A program made the position numbers and the translations under genes. This document shows, one piece after another, positions 1-6,949 of a stretch of DNA of 9,571 bases (positions within the stretch are counted from its first letter, which is position 1; the number at the start of each line of letters is the position of its first letter). Source of the DNA: Gammaproteobacteria bacterium (GTDB lineage: Bacteria; Pseudomonadota; Gammaproteobacteria; Xanthomonadales; Wenzhouxiangellaceae); assembly GCA_003561495.1 (NCBI GenBank), contig PWWM01000142.1:1-9571 (forward strand), written 5' to 3'. The notes under the pieces were generated by a model. That model did not search any database and was not told where the DNA came from. It saw only the letters and a list, made by a program, of their open reading frames with translations.

Positions 1-636
1 AACCGACGCAGTCAACTGGTTCTCCGGAATCGTGATGGAAGCGGGAATCGAGCCGCTGATCTCCGGTGTGATCTCGACCTCCAGCCCCCCTGGAGGTGCG
101 GGCGTATCCGCCGTGACGGTGAACTCTGCCTGATCATTGGTCTGCACAGTCAAGAGTTCGGGAACAACAGTAAAATCTTGGGGTAGTTCGTCGGATGACA
201 ATGCCCGAACCTGCGCCTGACTGACAATCCCATCAATCTCTATGGCGAGGAGATAAACGCCGGGTTCTTCCGCAGACACGAGAACCGGGGCCGTTGACTC
301 CCCGGCCAGAATACCGACATCGTTCACATCGATATCGCCGCCGAATGTTTCGATGGAGAAAAAAGTATTCTCGGAGAGTGGTTCGGACACGCTCAGGACC
401 AGCGCATCAGGAAAGGTCTCGGCAGGCTGCCCGGCGCCTGCACGAATGAACGTGCGGATGGGACTCAGTCGTGCAGCAAACTGAAAACGGTCGGTGAAAT
501 AGTGATCCAGCAGGTCCTCGCCCCCTTGCCTTGCCTGGACATCTCCTCCGGAGGAGGCTGCGGCAAGACAATTGGTCTGGGCGCCGAACGCCACAAGACA
601 AACGATGAAAAATGTATACAAAGTCGATTTGATCAT
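1..636 (-). CDS. Secreted protein with Ig-like segment, partial (C-terminus beyond left edge)
   Basis: The reverse strand reads open from an ATG at 636 to the window edge: 212 codons, no stop, so the gene continues to the left. Residues 1-26 form a Sec-type signal peptide (MIKSTLYTFF, hydrophobic core, cleavage near LAA). Residues 75-147 are a beta-rich segment, and residues 155-212 resemble the bacterial Ig-like/Calx-beta-like repeats of surface proteins (motifs FTVTADTPAPPGGLEVEI and IPASITIPENQ). The start is supported by AGAGGA at 641-646, 4 nt upstream, and by the signal peptide beginning immediately. There is no lipobox, so it is probably a soluble exported or surface protein rather than a lipoprotein. 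Residues 42-66 (DLLDHYFTDRFQFAARLSPI) lie just before the beta-rich part. The exact function is unknown, and the missing C-terminus would decide whether there are more Ig repeats or a catalytic or sorting domain. Confidence 0.85.
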   Translation of the reverse strand, partial: MIKSTLYTFFIVCLVAFGAQTNCLAAASSGGDVQARQGGEDLLDHYFTDRFQFAARLSPIRTFIRAGAGQPAETFPDALVLSVSEPLSENTFFSIETFGGDIDVNDVGILAGESTAPVLVSAEEPGVYLLAIEIDGIVSQAQVRALSSDELPQDFTVVPELLTVQTNDQAEFTVTADTPAPPGGLEVEITPEISGSIPASITIPENQLTASV

Positions 637-673
637 AAAGTCCTCTTTGGACGTCCATCCAATCCGTACACGA

Positions 674-702
674 TTTAAATCTCAACGTCGCCGACAATTC
701 AA
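674..702 (-). promoter_or_regulatory. Candidate sigma-70 promoter for the left secreted-protein gene
   Basis: On the minus strand TTGAAT (697-702) is followed after exactly 17 bp by TTTAAA (674-679), about 38 bp before the ATG at 636. The -35 matches the consensus well and the -10 only moderately. An 8-bp perfect palindrome, GGACGTCC (649-656), lies between this promoter and the Shine-Dalgarno sequence. Confidence 0.4.
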
Positions 703-744
703 CTGAAAGGCTTGGCATGCATTGCTTCCAAACCTTACTAGCGG

Positions 745-762
745 ATTAAGGAGGTCGTTAAT
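745..762. repeat. Inverted repeat ATTAA-N8-TTAAT
   Basis: Arms 745-749 and 758-762 pair perfectly around an 8-nt loop, GGAGGTCG. A related dyad, ATTA-N7-TAAT, lies at 812-826. Such A/T-rich dyads in a GC-rich intergenic region can be regulator binding sites, but both are short enough to arise by chance. Confidence 0.3.
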
Positions 763-842
763 CAGCAGGCATTCTGCGTCAATCGGCTTCACTCTACAGG
801 GCGCCTACCCGATTAACAACGGTAATGCCGATATTTCGCGAC

Positions 843-854
843 ATCGTGCACGAT
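843..854. repeat. 12-bp perfect palindrome (possible operator)
   Basis: ATCGTGCACGAT equals its own reverse complement. It lies mid-way between the two divergent genes and has no loop, so it fits a dimeric protein-binding site better than an RNA hairpin. No regulator can be assigned from the sequence. Confidence 0.35.
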
Positions 855-1020
855 AGAACATGATGAACTCCCCCATGTCCTGATGCAGAGCATCGTCCGT
901 CGCGGATGAAACCCGACTTTTAGTTCGTCAAATCAGATCCCGAAACTCCGTGAGGGATGCTTCAATCGAACTTCAGCACATGCCGATCGATATCGTCCTT
1001 CAGTGCCTCGGCGTTATCTG

Positions 1021-1060
1021 GGCATTCGAGATGCCAGACTACATGCGGCCAGAGGGCATC
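1021..1060 (+). repeat. Overlapping, mutually exclusive hairpins
   Basis: GGCAT (1021-1025) can pair with ATGCC (1031-1035) across a 5-nt loop. The same ATGCC, extended to GATGCC (1030-1035), can instead pair with GGCATC (1055-1060). If transcribed, this lies 61 nt or more upstream of the ATG at 1122, in the probable leader. The stems are only 5-6 bp. Confidence 0.3.
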
Positions 1061-1109
1061 CCCGGGCCACTTGCCTGTTCCGGCAGCCGCTCAAGGGGCT
1101 TTGGCTGAC

Positions 1110-1114
1110 GGGAG
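1110..1114 (+). promoter_or_regulatory. Ribosome binding site deciding the start at 1122
   Basis: GGGAG lies 7 nt before the ATG at 1122, and that ATG opens directly into a signal peptide. The alternative in-frame ATG at 957 has no comparable site within the usual distance. Confidence 0.7.
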
Positions 1115-1121
1115 AAAAGTC

Positions 1122-2474
1122 ATGTTCAGCAAGCGTTTTTTCCGCCTGGTCATGGCACTGACCATGATCTTGTCCGGCGTTGTCCTAGCCGGCGCCTCCA
1201 CCGCATTTACCTACCAGGGCCAACTGCAACAGGCCAACGCCAATTTCAGCGGTACGGCCAACCTGGCCTTTCGCCTGTACGATGTGCCTACCGGCGGCGA
1301 TATGATCGGGTCCGAGAACGAGTTCATTAATCACACCATCAGCGATGGCTTGTTCAAGGTCACCCTGGATTTCGGCGCCGGGGCGTTTACCGAGGAGCCG
1401 CGCTGGCTGGAGGTGCGGGTCAATGGCGCGCCGCTCGTTCCACGCCAGGCCATCACCCCCGCGCCCATGGCCATCCGCAGTCTGACCAGTGAAGGCCTGA
1501 GTGGTCATCCGGTCGCCGACAATCCGCCCGAGTTTGGCCAGGTGCTCAGGTGGCAGGGTTCGGCCTGGGCTCCGGATGATGATGTATTGACCGAACTGTC
1601 CTGTGCCGATGGCCAGATCATCCGTTTTGGCGCCGGCCAGTGGCAATGTTCCGAAGATGAAAACACCGAGTACACGGCAGGAACCGGCCTGGCCCTGGTC
1701 GACCAGGAGTTTTCAGTCCAGGGCAGCGCCTTGCCCAATCTCATCGTGGTGGCGCCCTCGGGTGGTGATTTCACCTCCATCCAGGCGGCCATGGACAGCA
1801 TCACCGATGCCTCCGAAAGCAATCGCTACCTGGTATGGGTCGGTCCCGGCTTCTACCAGGAGCGCGTCACCGTGAGACCCTGGGTCATCGTGCAGGGCGC
1901 TGGGCGCGAGTTGACCGTGATTCACTGGACTGGAGACGATGATATTGCGGAAGCAGCGACGGTGACGTTGGAGTCGAATTCGGTGCTGCGCGATGTTCGC
2001 GTCGAAAGCATTTCCAACGGGCATGACTGGACCATCGGAGCTGCTGCGACTGAGGATAGCGGCCTTTTGATTGAGCGTATATTTGTTATTGCAGATGGCG
2101 GGCAGATTTCAAGCTCCGCCCTGTCATGGACGAGCAGCGCCGCGGCCAATAATTACATCCGTGACAGTCGATTCGAAGCACTGGGCTCGGGATCATCCAA
2201 CACCGCCCTCGAGGGCCAAAGTGTGTGGATCAGGCTGGACCAGGTCGAGACTTTCGCCTTTGGCGGCGCCAGTAATCGGGGAATGTTGTTCGGCAACTGT
2301 TCCGAAATAAGGGTTGTGCGTTCCAGAATCGAGGGCGGCATTCATTCGAGTGACGACTTTTCCTGCCAGAATGTTCGAATCGCCCACAGCGAAATCAGTG
2401 GGTCAATAACAGGCGACAGTTACTCCTGTCTGGGCAATTACAACCCGTCGTTTTCGTCGATTTCGTGTCCTTGA
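1122..2474 (+). CDS. Secreted pectinesterase-like parallel beta-helix protein
   Basis: This 450-residue protein begins with a Sec signal peptide (residues 1-28, cleavage after GASTA). Residues 29-118 match a domain common at the N-terminus of bacterial exported proteins: FTYQGQL, later LFKVTLDFGAGAF, then RWLEVRV, then a proline-rich ITPAPMAIR end. Residues 138-200 resemble fibre-like linkers (VLRWQGSAWAPDDD, CADGQI, TAGTGLAL). Residues 206-430 look like the start and coils of a pectin-lyase-like right-handed beta-helix: GDFTSIQAAMDSI, VGPGFYQERVTV, VIVQGAGRELTVI. The later aspartate and arginine motifs of active pectinesterases are not visible, so it is more likely a binding or structural protein than an esterase. 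Six cysteines (161, 176, 393, 415, 436, 449) suggest disulfides, and the last four sit in the C-terminal coils. ATG 1122 is preferred over 957 because of GGGAG at 1110-1114 and the signal peptide. It is divergent from the gene ending at 636. Confidence 0.85.
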   Translation: MFSKRFFRLVMALTMILSGVVLAGASTAFTYQGQLQQANANFSGTANLAFRLYDVPTGGDMIGSENEFINHTISDGLFKVTLDFGAGAFTEEPRWLEVRVNGAPLVPRQAITPAPMAIRSLTSEGLSGHPVADNPPEFGQVLRWQGSAWAPDDDVLTELSCADGQIIRFGAGQWQCSEDENTEYTAGTGLALVDQEFSVQGSALPNLIVVAPSGGDFTSIQAAMDSITDASESNRYLVWVGPGFYQERVTVRPWVIVQGAGRELTVIHWTGDDDIAEAATVTLESNSVLRDVRVESISNGHDWTIGAAATEDSGLLIERIFVIADGGQISSSALSWTSSAAANNYIRDSRFEALGSGSSNTALEGQSVWIRLDQVETFAFGGASNRGMLFGNCSEIRVVRSRIEGGIHSSDDFSCQNVRIAHSEISGSITGDSYSCLGNYNPSFSSISCP

Positions 2475-2537
2475 GTTCCTGTACCAGTGTCACGGAGAAA
2501 AGCCCTGGTTCCAAACAGCGGCTTCAGCCCCGTTTCC

Positions 2538-2552
2538 GAGTTCCGTGAACTC
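2538..2552. repeat. Hairpin GAGTTC-CGT-GAACTC
   Basis: Perfect 6-bp arms (2538-2543, 2547-2552) flank a 3-nt loop, 64 bp after the stop of the beta-helix gene. There is no T-run, so it is not a standard intrinsic terminator. Confidence 0.45.
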
Positions 2553-2564
2553 CAGCCTGAGCCG

Positions 2565-2586
2565 GATTGACTCCAAGGAGTCCATC
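2565..2586. repeat. 22-bp near-perfect palindrome
   Basis: Arms 2565-2574 and 2577-2586 (GATTGACTCC / GGAGTCCATC) pair at 9 of 10 positions, with one T-C mismatch, around a central AA. The tight centre fits a protein-binding dyad or the tip of a palindromic repeat element. Confidence 0.5.
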
Positions 2587-2661
2587 AACCCACTTTGGCG
2601 CCTTCGGTGGTTTCCATGTTTCTTGCACCGTGTGAAATCCAGGGATGCGGTGAGCAGACCA

Positions 2662-2698
2662 GGCACGGGAAACTGTTTGATGGGAGACCCTTCGTGCC
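2662..2698. repeat. Interrupted inverted repeat GGCACG...CGTGCC
   Basis: GGCACG (2662-2667) pairs with CGTGCC (2693-2698). The adjoining GG and CC can extend the stem past a 2-nt bulge. The loop is about 20 nt. Confidence 0.35.
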
Positions 2699-2705
2699 CG
2701 CTCAG

Positions 2706-2724
2706 ATTGAGTCCGAGGCTCAAT
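2706..2724. repeat. Hairpin ATTGAG-N7-CTCAAT
   Basis: Perfect 6-bp arms (2706-2711, 2719-2724) end directly at the -35 element of the VWA promoter (2725). It could be a weak terminator for upstream transcription or an operator against the promoter. The following TTTG is too short a T-run for a confident terminator. Confidence 0.35.
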
Positions 2725-2753
2725 TTGTAAACGCCGCATCGACTATCTAGAAT
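2725..2753 (+). promoter_or_regulatory. Sigma-70-like promoter of the VWA gene
   Basis: TTGTAA (2725-2730), a 17-bp spacer and TAGAAT (2748-2753) form the best promoter match in the window. Transcription would start near 2760, giving a leader of about 25 nt before the ATG at 2785. Confidence 0.6.
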
Positions 2754-2784
2754 AACCGGGGAATACGAACCAAAGAAAAAATCC

Positions 2785-4527
2785 ATGCCACATTTCGGCG
2801 TCATCACTTTTCGAACTCTAATTACTGCTTTCGTTGCCGCCATCTGGATCTCAACGCTGAGTGCTGAACCGACCAGCCCCTCCAGCCATGTAAGGATCGT
2901 GGTATTCGATGCCTCCGGATCGATGTGGGCACAGCTGGAGGATGGGCAATCCAGAATCGAGATTGCCAGGGATGTGATGCAGCGCTTCGACGAGACGCGT
3001 GATGTCGAGGTGCCGATCGGCGTGGTTTCCTACGGACATAGTCGACGCGGTGATTGCGAAGACATTGAAACGGTTTTGCCGATTGGCCAGCATGAGCGTG
3101 GCGAGGTCGAGGCAGTGATTTCTGCGCTCAATCCACGCGGCATGACGCCACTGACCGATTCCATGGCCAAGGCAAGGGAGCTGATTCCCGTGACGGCCGA
3201 ATCGGCGGACATCATTCTGGTCACCGATGGGCTGGAAAACTGCGGCGGTGACCCGTGCGCCCTGGCAACGGAATTAGCCGAGGAAGGCATCGGGATTCGA
3301 GCGCATGTTGTGGGTTTTGCGCTCGAAGAGGAAGCTGTCATGACGCTTTCCTGCGTTCCGGAAAAAACCGGAGGTCAGCTTTTCGTGACCCAGACAGGCG
3401 ATGAGTTGGCCGATGCGCTTTCAGTCATTGTTGAGGAAGAGACCAGCAAGCTCTTGCTGGGAGCCCGGATTGCCGACACCGAAGAGCTGCTTGATGAAGT
3501 GACCTGGACGATCACCGATGTCGAGAGCGAACAAGCAAGAAGCTTTGACGATCAAGATGGCTTTTTCGAACTGAAGACTGATGCCGGAAAATACCTTGTT
3601 CAGGCCCGGTTTGATGAGCGCAGCGCTGAACAAATGATCAACCTGGATCGGAACCAGACCAAGGAGGTCGTGATCGACATTGAAGCTCGGGAAAGGGAAA
3701 TCCTGGTGCAGATCGAGGCACCCGAGCAGGTTCCAGCCAACTCTGAATTCGAGTTTAACGTCACTGATGCCGACAGCGACCGGGACTATGCACTTTTTGT
3801 ACCCGAAGACACGGATGAAGAAGTCAGCCGCTATGCTCGAAGGGCCAATCGTCTTGAAGGGGACGGTGTGTATAGCCGACGGACTCCCGGAGAGCCGGGC
3901 GCCTACGAGTTGCGCTACTACCTTGGTGAAGATCACACCCTGGCGCTGGTCGTGCCGATCGAAGTGACCGATGTCGAGGTCAGTATTTCAGCTCCCTCGG
4001 AAGTTGTCATACACACCCACTTCGAGCTGGAGGTCAGCGAGCCCGCTTATGGACATATCGTGATCGTGGATGCGGATAAACCGGAAGACCATGTCGTATC
4101 CCGATACCAGCGCAGGCAGAATTCCGTCAGCGGCGACACTGAAGTGACGCGTCGATCTCCAGGTCATCCCGGCGAGTATGAAATCCGTTACCACGCCCGC
4201 GAGGATCGACGCCTGCTGGCCAGCACGCCGATCACGGTTATCGATACAGTGGCCGACCTGACTGCCCCGGAAACAGTTGAAACCGAGAGCGAGGTCGAGA
4301 TCGTGGTCGAGGGCGGCGTATCGGGGCATTTGGTCATCGTAAGGGCCGATCGACCCGATGATGACATCGTGTCGCGCTATCACCGGATTCGAAATTCAGT
4401 CGACGGGGATGACGGACTGATCACCCGACGAGCGCCCGAGGAACCAGGTGCGTATGAGATCCGATATTACACCGGTGGAGAGCGTCGCCTGATTGCCCGC
4501 TCCCCGCTCGAGGTGGTCTCACCTTAG
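2785..4527 (+). CDS. Exported VWA-domain protein with three tandem beta-sandwich repeats
   Basis: This 580-residue protein has a signal peptide at residues 1-27 (cleavage near LSA|EP). A von Willebrand factor A domain spans about 36-218. Its MIDAS metal site looks complete: D42-A-S44-G-S46, T121 in GMTPLTDS, and D148 in LVTDGLENC. Four cysteines (91, 153, 158, 190) sit in or near this domain. A beta-rich linker (about 222-300) precedes three repeats of about 90 residues (306-395, 398-486, 489-578), each with VSRY, a TRR/SRR motif and PGxYExRY. The layout resembles known Gram-negative periplasmic VWA proteins with repeated C-terminal domains; the ligand is unknown. Divalent-metal-dependent protein binding in the envelope is inferred from the family. 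The Shine-Dalgarno is weak (an A-rich AAAGAAAAAA), but the start fits the signal peptide and the promoter at 2725-2753. No transmembrane anchor is seen at the C-terminus, so it is probably soluble in the periplasm or secreted. Confidence 0.9.
   Translation: MPHFGVITFRTLITAFVAAIWISTLSAEPTSPSSHVRIVVFDASGSMWAQLEDGQSRIEIARDVMQRFDETRDVEVPIGVVSYGHSRRGDCEDIETVLPIGQHERGEVEAVISALNPRGMTPLTDSMAKARELIPVTAESADIILVTDGLENCGGDPCALATELAEEGIGIRAHVVGFALEEEAVMTLSCVPEKTGGQLFVTQTGDELADALSVIVEEETSKLLLGARIADTEELLDEVTWTITDVESEQARSFDDQDGFFELKTDAGKYLVQARFDERSAEQMINLDRNQTKEVVIDIEAREREILVQIEAPEQVPANSEFEFNVTDADSDRDYALFVPEDTDEEVSRYARRANRLEGDGVYSRRTPGEPGAYELRYYLGEDHTLALVVPIEVTDVEVSISAPSEVVIHTHFELEVSEPAYGHIVIVDADKPEDHVVSRYQRRQNSVSGDTEVTRRSPGHPGEYEIRYHAREDRRLLASTPITVIDTVADLTAPETVETESEVEIVVEGGVSGHLVIVRADRPDDDIVSRYHRIRNSVDGDDGLITRRAPEEPGAYEIRYYTGGERRLIARSPLEVVSP
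3700..4518 (+). repeat. Three diverged tandem repeats inside the VWA gene
   Basis: Units of about 90 codons start near 3700, 3976 and 4249. Each opens with an I/L-x-A-P-E/S-x-V pattern, has SRY-x-R-x-x-N in the middle and ends with PGxYExRYxxxxxxxLxxxxPxxV. Units 2 and 3 are clearly the closest pair: both have GHxVIVxADxPxDxxVSRY, while unit 1 has DYALFVPEDTDEEVSRY at that point. This suggests a recent duplication of unit 2 or 3. Confidence 0.8.
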
Positions 4528-4545
4528 TCAGCGTGAAGCCGTCAC
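4511..4545. other. Convergent gene junction with zero spacing
   Basis: The plus-strand stop TAG (4525-4527) touches the minus-strand stop (TGA, read from 4530 to 4528). Two small hairpins lie here: AGGTG-GTCT-CACCT (4511-4524) and GTGA-AGCCG-TCAC (4533-4545). Neither is followed by a T-run on either strand, so no intrinsic terminator is evident. Confidence 0.7.
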
Positions 4546-6942
4546 CCCGGCGATACTTGACAAGTAAGGAGGCAATACAATCATCAGCGACGCATCATCG
4601 ATGGCCTGTCGGGGAAGATCGATACCGGCGATGCCTTCGAGATCCTCGAATGACAGACCACGGACAGCCAGGCCTGCCTCGATCTGGGCCAGTTTGCCCA
4701 GAAATCCGCCTTCGATGGCTCTTTGGGCCAGCGCGGACAGACGTGGAATGCGCTCTTCTTCTCGTCCCGCCCAGGCTTCCAGCCAGTAGAGATCCAGCGC
4801 AAGGCTGGTGTCGACAAAGGCGTGCTCATGCTGGCTGCGACGAATCTGTTCCAGCTCACGCCGCGCCGCCAGTGCATCGCCCTGGGCCAGCAGCGCCTCA
4901 GCGGCCACCAGTTCGGCTCGAGCCGCCGCGCGGGACTGGGAGGTCATGCGAAAGTTATCGGCCAGCTCAAGCGCCTGGACCCGAATCTGCCAGTGATCGC
5001 CACCTTCCAGCAAAGCCAGCTGCAACAATTCCAGTTCGCTGGTGGCCTGCCAGCCGTCATGGCCACTGTTCTGTCGCTTGACCAGAGCCGCTTCGAATGC
5101 CAGCCGAGACAGTTTCAACCGCCCGCGCCATTTCTCCAGGCGACCGCGACTGGCCAGTACGGCAGCACGCGCCAGCATTGAGCCACCCTCGACCTCTTCC
5201 AGCCCCTCCAGCAGTGATTCGGCCAGCAGCAGATCTCCCGCGAGAACTCTGAAATCAACACGACTGGCGCCGACATAAAGCATCTGATCAACAACCCCGG
5301 CGTTCTGAAAACCCGTCTGGGCCTCCTCGAACAGGGCCTCCGCGTCTTCCAGGCGACCTTCACGACTGGCAACCAGGGCCAGATTGAAGGCAGTACGGGC
5401 ACGTGGGCCATCCAGCTGCAACTCGCGAAACAACGCTAGCGCCCGCTGGTTGAGAGCTCCGGATTGGGCATTGTGGCCCTGGGCAGATGCCGCAGCGGCA
5501 AGGTTGCCAAGCGCAATGGCTTCTCCGCGCCGGTCGCCAATACGCTCGAAGACATCCAGGGCCCCGCGCCACAAGTGTTCCGCCTCTTCAAACCGGTCAT
5601 GACGCGCCAGCAGTGAACCTGCGTTGATCTTGAGTCCTGCGGCCTGGTATGCGGCGCCCGTCGTTCGGGCCAGTGAGAATCCCTGTTCGAAAGCAGTCAG
5701 CCCCTGATCAATCTCGCCCATCTCCATGGCCACCTGGCCCAGGGCGCTATGCCAGGCCAGGTGGGTATCCGGCGCCAAATCCTCGGTGACACTTACAGCC
5801 ATTGACTGCAAGCTCTCCCAAGCCTTTGGCGCCTGCCCCTCGGCGGCCAGAATCAATGCCTCTTGAATCATCAGGCGAGGGTCGGATACACCGCTCACCT
5901 GCCAGTTCCTGGCCTGTTCCAGCGTCGCACGCGCCTCGCGCAGTCGACCTTGTTCCCGTCGAAGCACGGCCAGTTCCAGAGTCAAGTCGAACCGCGCATT
6001 GAGATCAAGCACAACGTCCCGCTCCTCAAGCACGGCTTGAATCGCTGCGGCGGCTCGATCCAGTTCACCCTGACGCTTCCAGGCCCGCGCCTTCATCCGG
6101 GCAGCCTGGCTATAGAATTCAGGCAGATCCAGGCTGTGGGCCTGTACAGCGGCCGCCCTGGCCAGCTGCAACGCCTGGTCGAATTCACCATCGATCTCGG
6201 CCAGGCGTGCTCTGAGAATCAGCAAATGCGGATGCTGGCGCAAGGCCGGATTGGTGGCCAGCAACGCCAGACTGCGACGTGCATGCTCACCCTGCAAGGC
6301 ATCGAGTTCGGCCTCGGCCTGAGCCAGTGCCCAGTCCAGATTGTCCGGTTCAATCAGGGCCAGGGCACGCCAGCTCGACGCTGCCGCCCGCGGATCATGG
6401 CGCGCGCTGGCCACTTCGGCCTGCCGCAACAGGGTCTCGGTCATGATCGGATTCGCAGACTGGGATGCGGGGACGGGCGCCTCGGAGTCAAACCCGTGCC
6501 ACCCCAGGGCAGCGACCAGAGCGAACAACCCGACCATTGCCACCGCCATCGGCCAGCGGCGCCACTGCCGCGAGAAGCCGACCTCAGCGCCATTCTCTCC
6601 TTTTTCGGAGCCGGCTTCCGAGCGATCGGCCGCCCGTCGCTCAACCGGGCAAGCCATGCGATAACCACGTCCGTGGCAGGTTTCAATATAGTCCGGTTGC
6701 CGGACCTGATCGCCGAGTGCCTGGCGCAACTCGCTGATGGTCTGGGGCAAGGTATTGGGAGACACGGCGCTGCGTCCCCAGACCCGATCGAGCAGATCGT
6801 CGCGCTCCACCAGAGCCGGGGCTTGCTCGACTAGCTCCACCAGCAATCGCCACGCCTGGCGTCGCAAGACGATATCGCCCTCCGGGCCGGTCAGGCGGCC
6901 CATGTCAGTATCCAGTACGTATTTGCCGAAGTGAAACTGCAT
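4528..6942 (-). CDS. CadC-like transmembrane winged-helix regulator with TPR region
   Basis: This 804-residue protein starts with an OmpR/CadC-type winged-helix DNA-binding domain (residues 1-97): FGKYVLDTDMGRL, ERDDLLDRVWG, a recognition helix around SPNTLPQTISELRQALGD, and the wing YIETCHGRGYRM. A charged linker leads to one transmembrane helix (131-149, after QWRRW), which would place residues from about 150 onward in the periplasm. The rest is alpha-helical, with many A/L/E-rich helix pairs. The clearest tetratricopeptide units are at 433-548, for example INAGSLLARHDRFEEAEHLW and FNLALVASREGRLEDAEALF. CadC and ToxR relatives act as one-component sensors that bind DNA while in the membrane. 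The TPR part probably binds a protein or peptide signal. The start matches the usual beginning of the winged-helix domain, but no Shine-Dalgarno precedes it. It is divergent from the run at 7042, a likely target, and its stop abuts that of the VWA gene. Confidence 0.88.
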   Translation of the reverse strand: MQFHFGKYVLDTDMGRLTGPEGDIVLRRQAWRLLVELVEQAPALVERDDLLDRVWGRSAVSPNTLPQTISELRQALGDQVRQPDYIETCHGRGYRMACPVERRAADRSEAGSEKGENGAEVGFSRQWRRWPMAVAMVGLFALVAALGWHGFDSEAPVPASQSANPIMTETLLRQAEVASARHDPRAAASSWRALALIEPDNLDWALAQAEAELDALQGEHARRSLALLATNPALRQHPHLLILRARLAEIDGEFDQALQLARAAAVQAHSLDLPEFYSQAARMKARAWKRQGELDRAAAAIQAVLEERDVVLDLNARFDLTLELAVLRREQGRLREARATLEQARNWQVSGVSDPRLMIQEALILAAEGQAPKAWESLQSMAVSVTEDLAPDTHLAWHSALGQVAMEMGEIDQGLTAFEQGFSLARTTGAAYQAAGLKINAGSLLARHDRFEEAEHLWRGALDVFERIGDRRGEAIALGNLAAAASAQGHNAQSGALNQRALALFRELQLDGPRARTAFNLALVASREGRLEDAEALFEEAQTGFQNAGVVDQMLYVGASRVDFRVLAGDLLLAESLLEGLEEVEGGSMLARAAVLASRGRLEKWRGRLKLSRLAFEAALVKRQNSGHDGWQATSELELLQLALLEGGDHWQIRVQALELADNFRMTSQSRAAARAELVAAEALLAQGDALAARRELEQIRRSQHEHAFVDTSLALDLYWLEAWAGREEERIPRLSALAQRAIEGGFLGKLAQIEAGLAVRGLSFEDLEGIAGIDLPRQAIDDASLMIVLPPYLSSIAGVTASR

Positions 6943-6949
6943 GGCGAGG

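Larger units (their letters stand above)
637..1121. other. Divergent intergenic region, 485 bp
   Basis: This stretch separates two exported-protein genes that point away from each other. I find no convincing gene in it. The frame of the downstream gene stays open back to an ATG at 957, but the peptide from that extension (residues rich in Ser and Cys, no known motif) precedes a perfect signal peptide, so it is probably chance. The region contains ATTA-type dyads at 745-762 and 812-826, a 12-bp perfect palindrome at 843-854 and overlapping hairpins at 1021-1060. I could not identify a convincing promoter for the gene at 1122. Confidence 0.6.
2475..2784. other. Inverted-repeat-rich intergenic region, 310 bp; possible dispersed element
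   Basis: No convincing gene is present. Short frames run through on both strands but lack ribosome binding sites and known motifs. Four separate inverted repeats fall within 190 bp: 2538-2552, 2565-2586, 2662-2698 and 2706-2724. Minus-strand translations of the middle part (PAQAGVHGTRKRG near 2524-2565) recall the spurious peptides that arise from intergenic repeat elements in proteobacteria. That resemblance is from memory and unverified. The right end carries the promoter of the VWA gene. No clear intrinsic terminator for the gene ending at 2474 is seen. Confidence 0.5.

Noticed and set aside
957..1121. N-terminal extension of the beta-helix protein from the ATG at 957
   Set aside because: It would place 55 residues without known motif before a perfect signal peptide, and the ATG at 1122 has a well-placed GGGAG. 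The open frame is probably chance in GC-rich DNA.
2490..2843. Minus-strand open frame across the 2475-2784 intergenic region
   Set aside because: It overlaps the start and promoter of the VWA gene, has no recognised domain, and runs through the inverted repeats. It is better explained as a by-product of a repeat-rich sequence.
4511..4545. Bidirectional intrinsic terminator at the convergent junction
   Set aside because: The hairpins have only 4-5 bp stems and no T-run follows on either strand.
5863..6834. Long plus-strand open frame (323 codons) antisense to the regulator gene
   Set aside because: The opposite strand encodes a clear winged-helix/TPR protein in the same place. The plus-strand peptide has no signal, domain or ribosome site and has the composition of a shadow frame.
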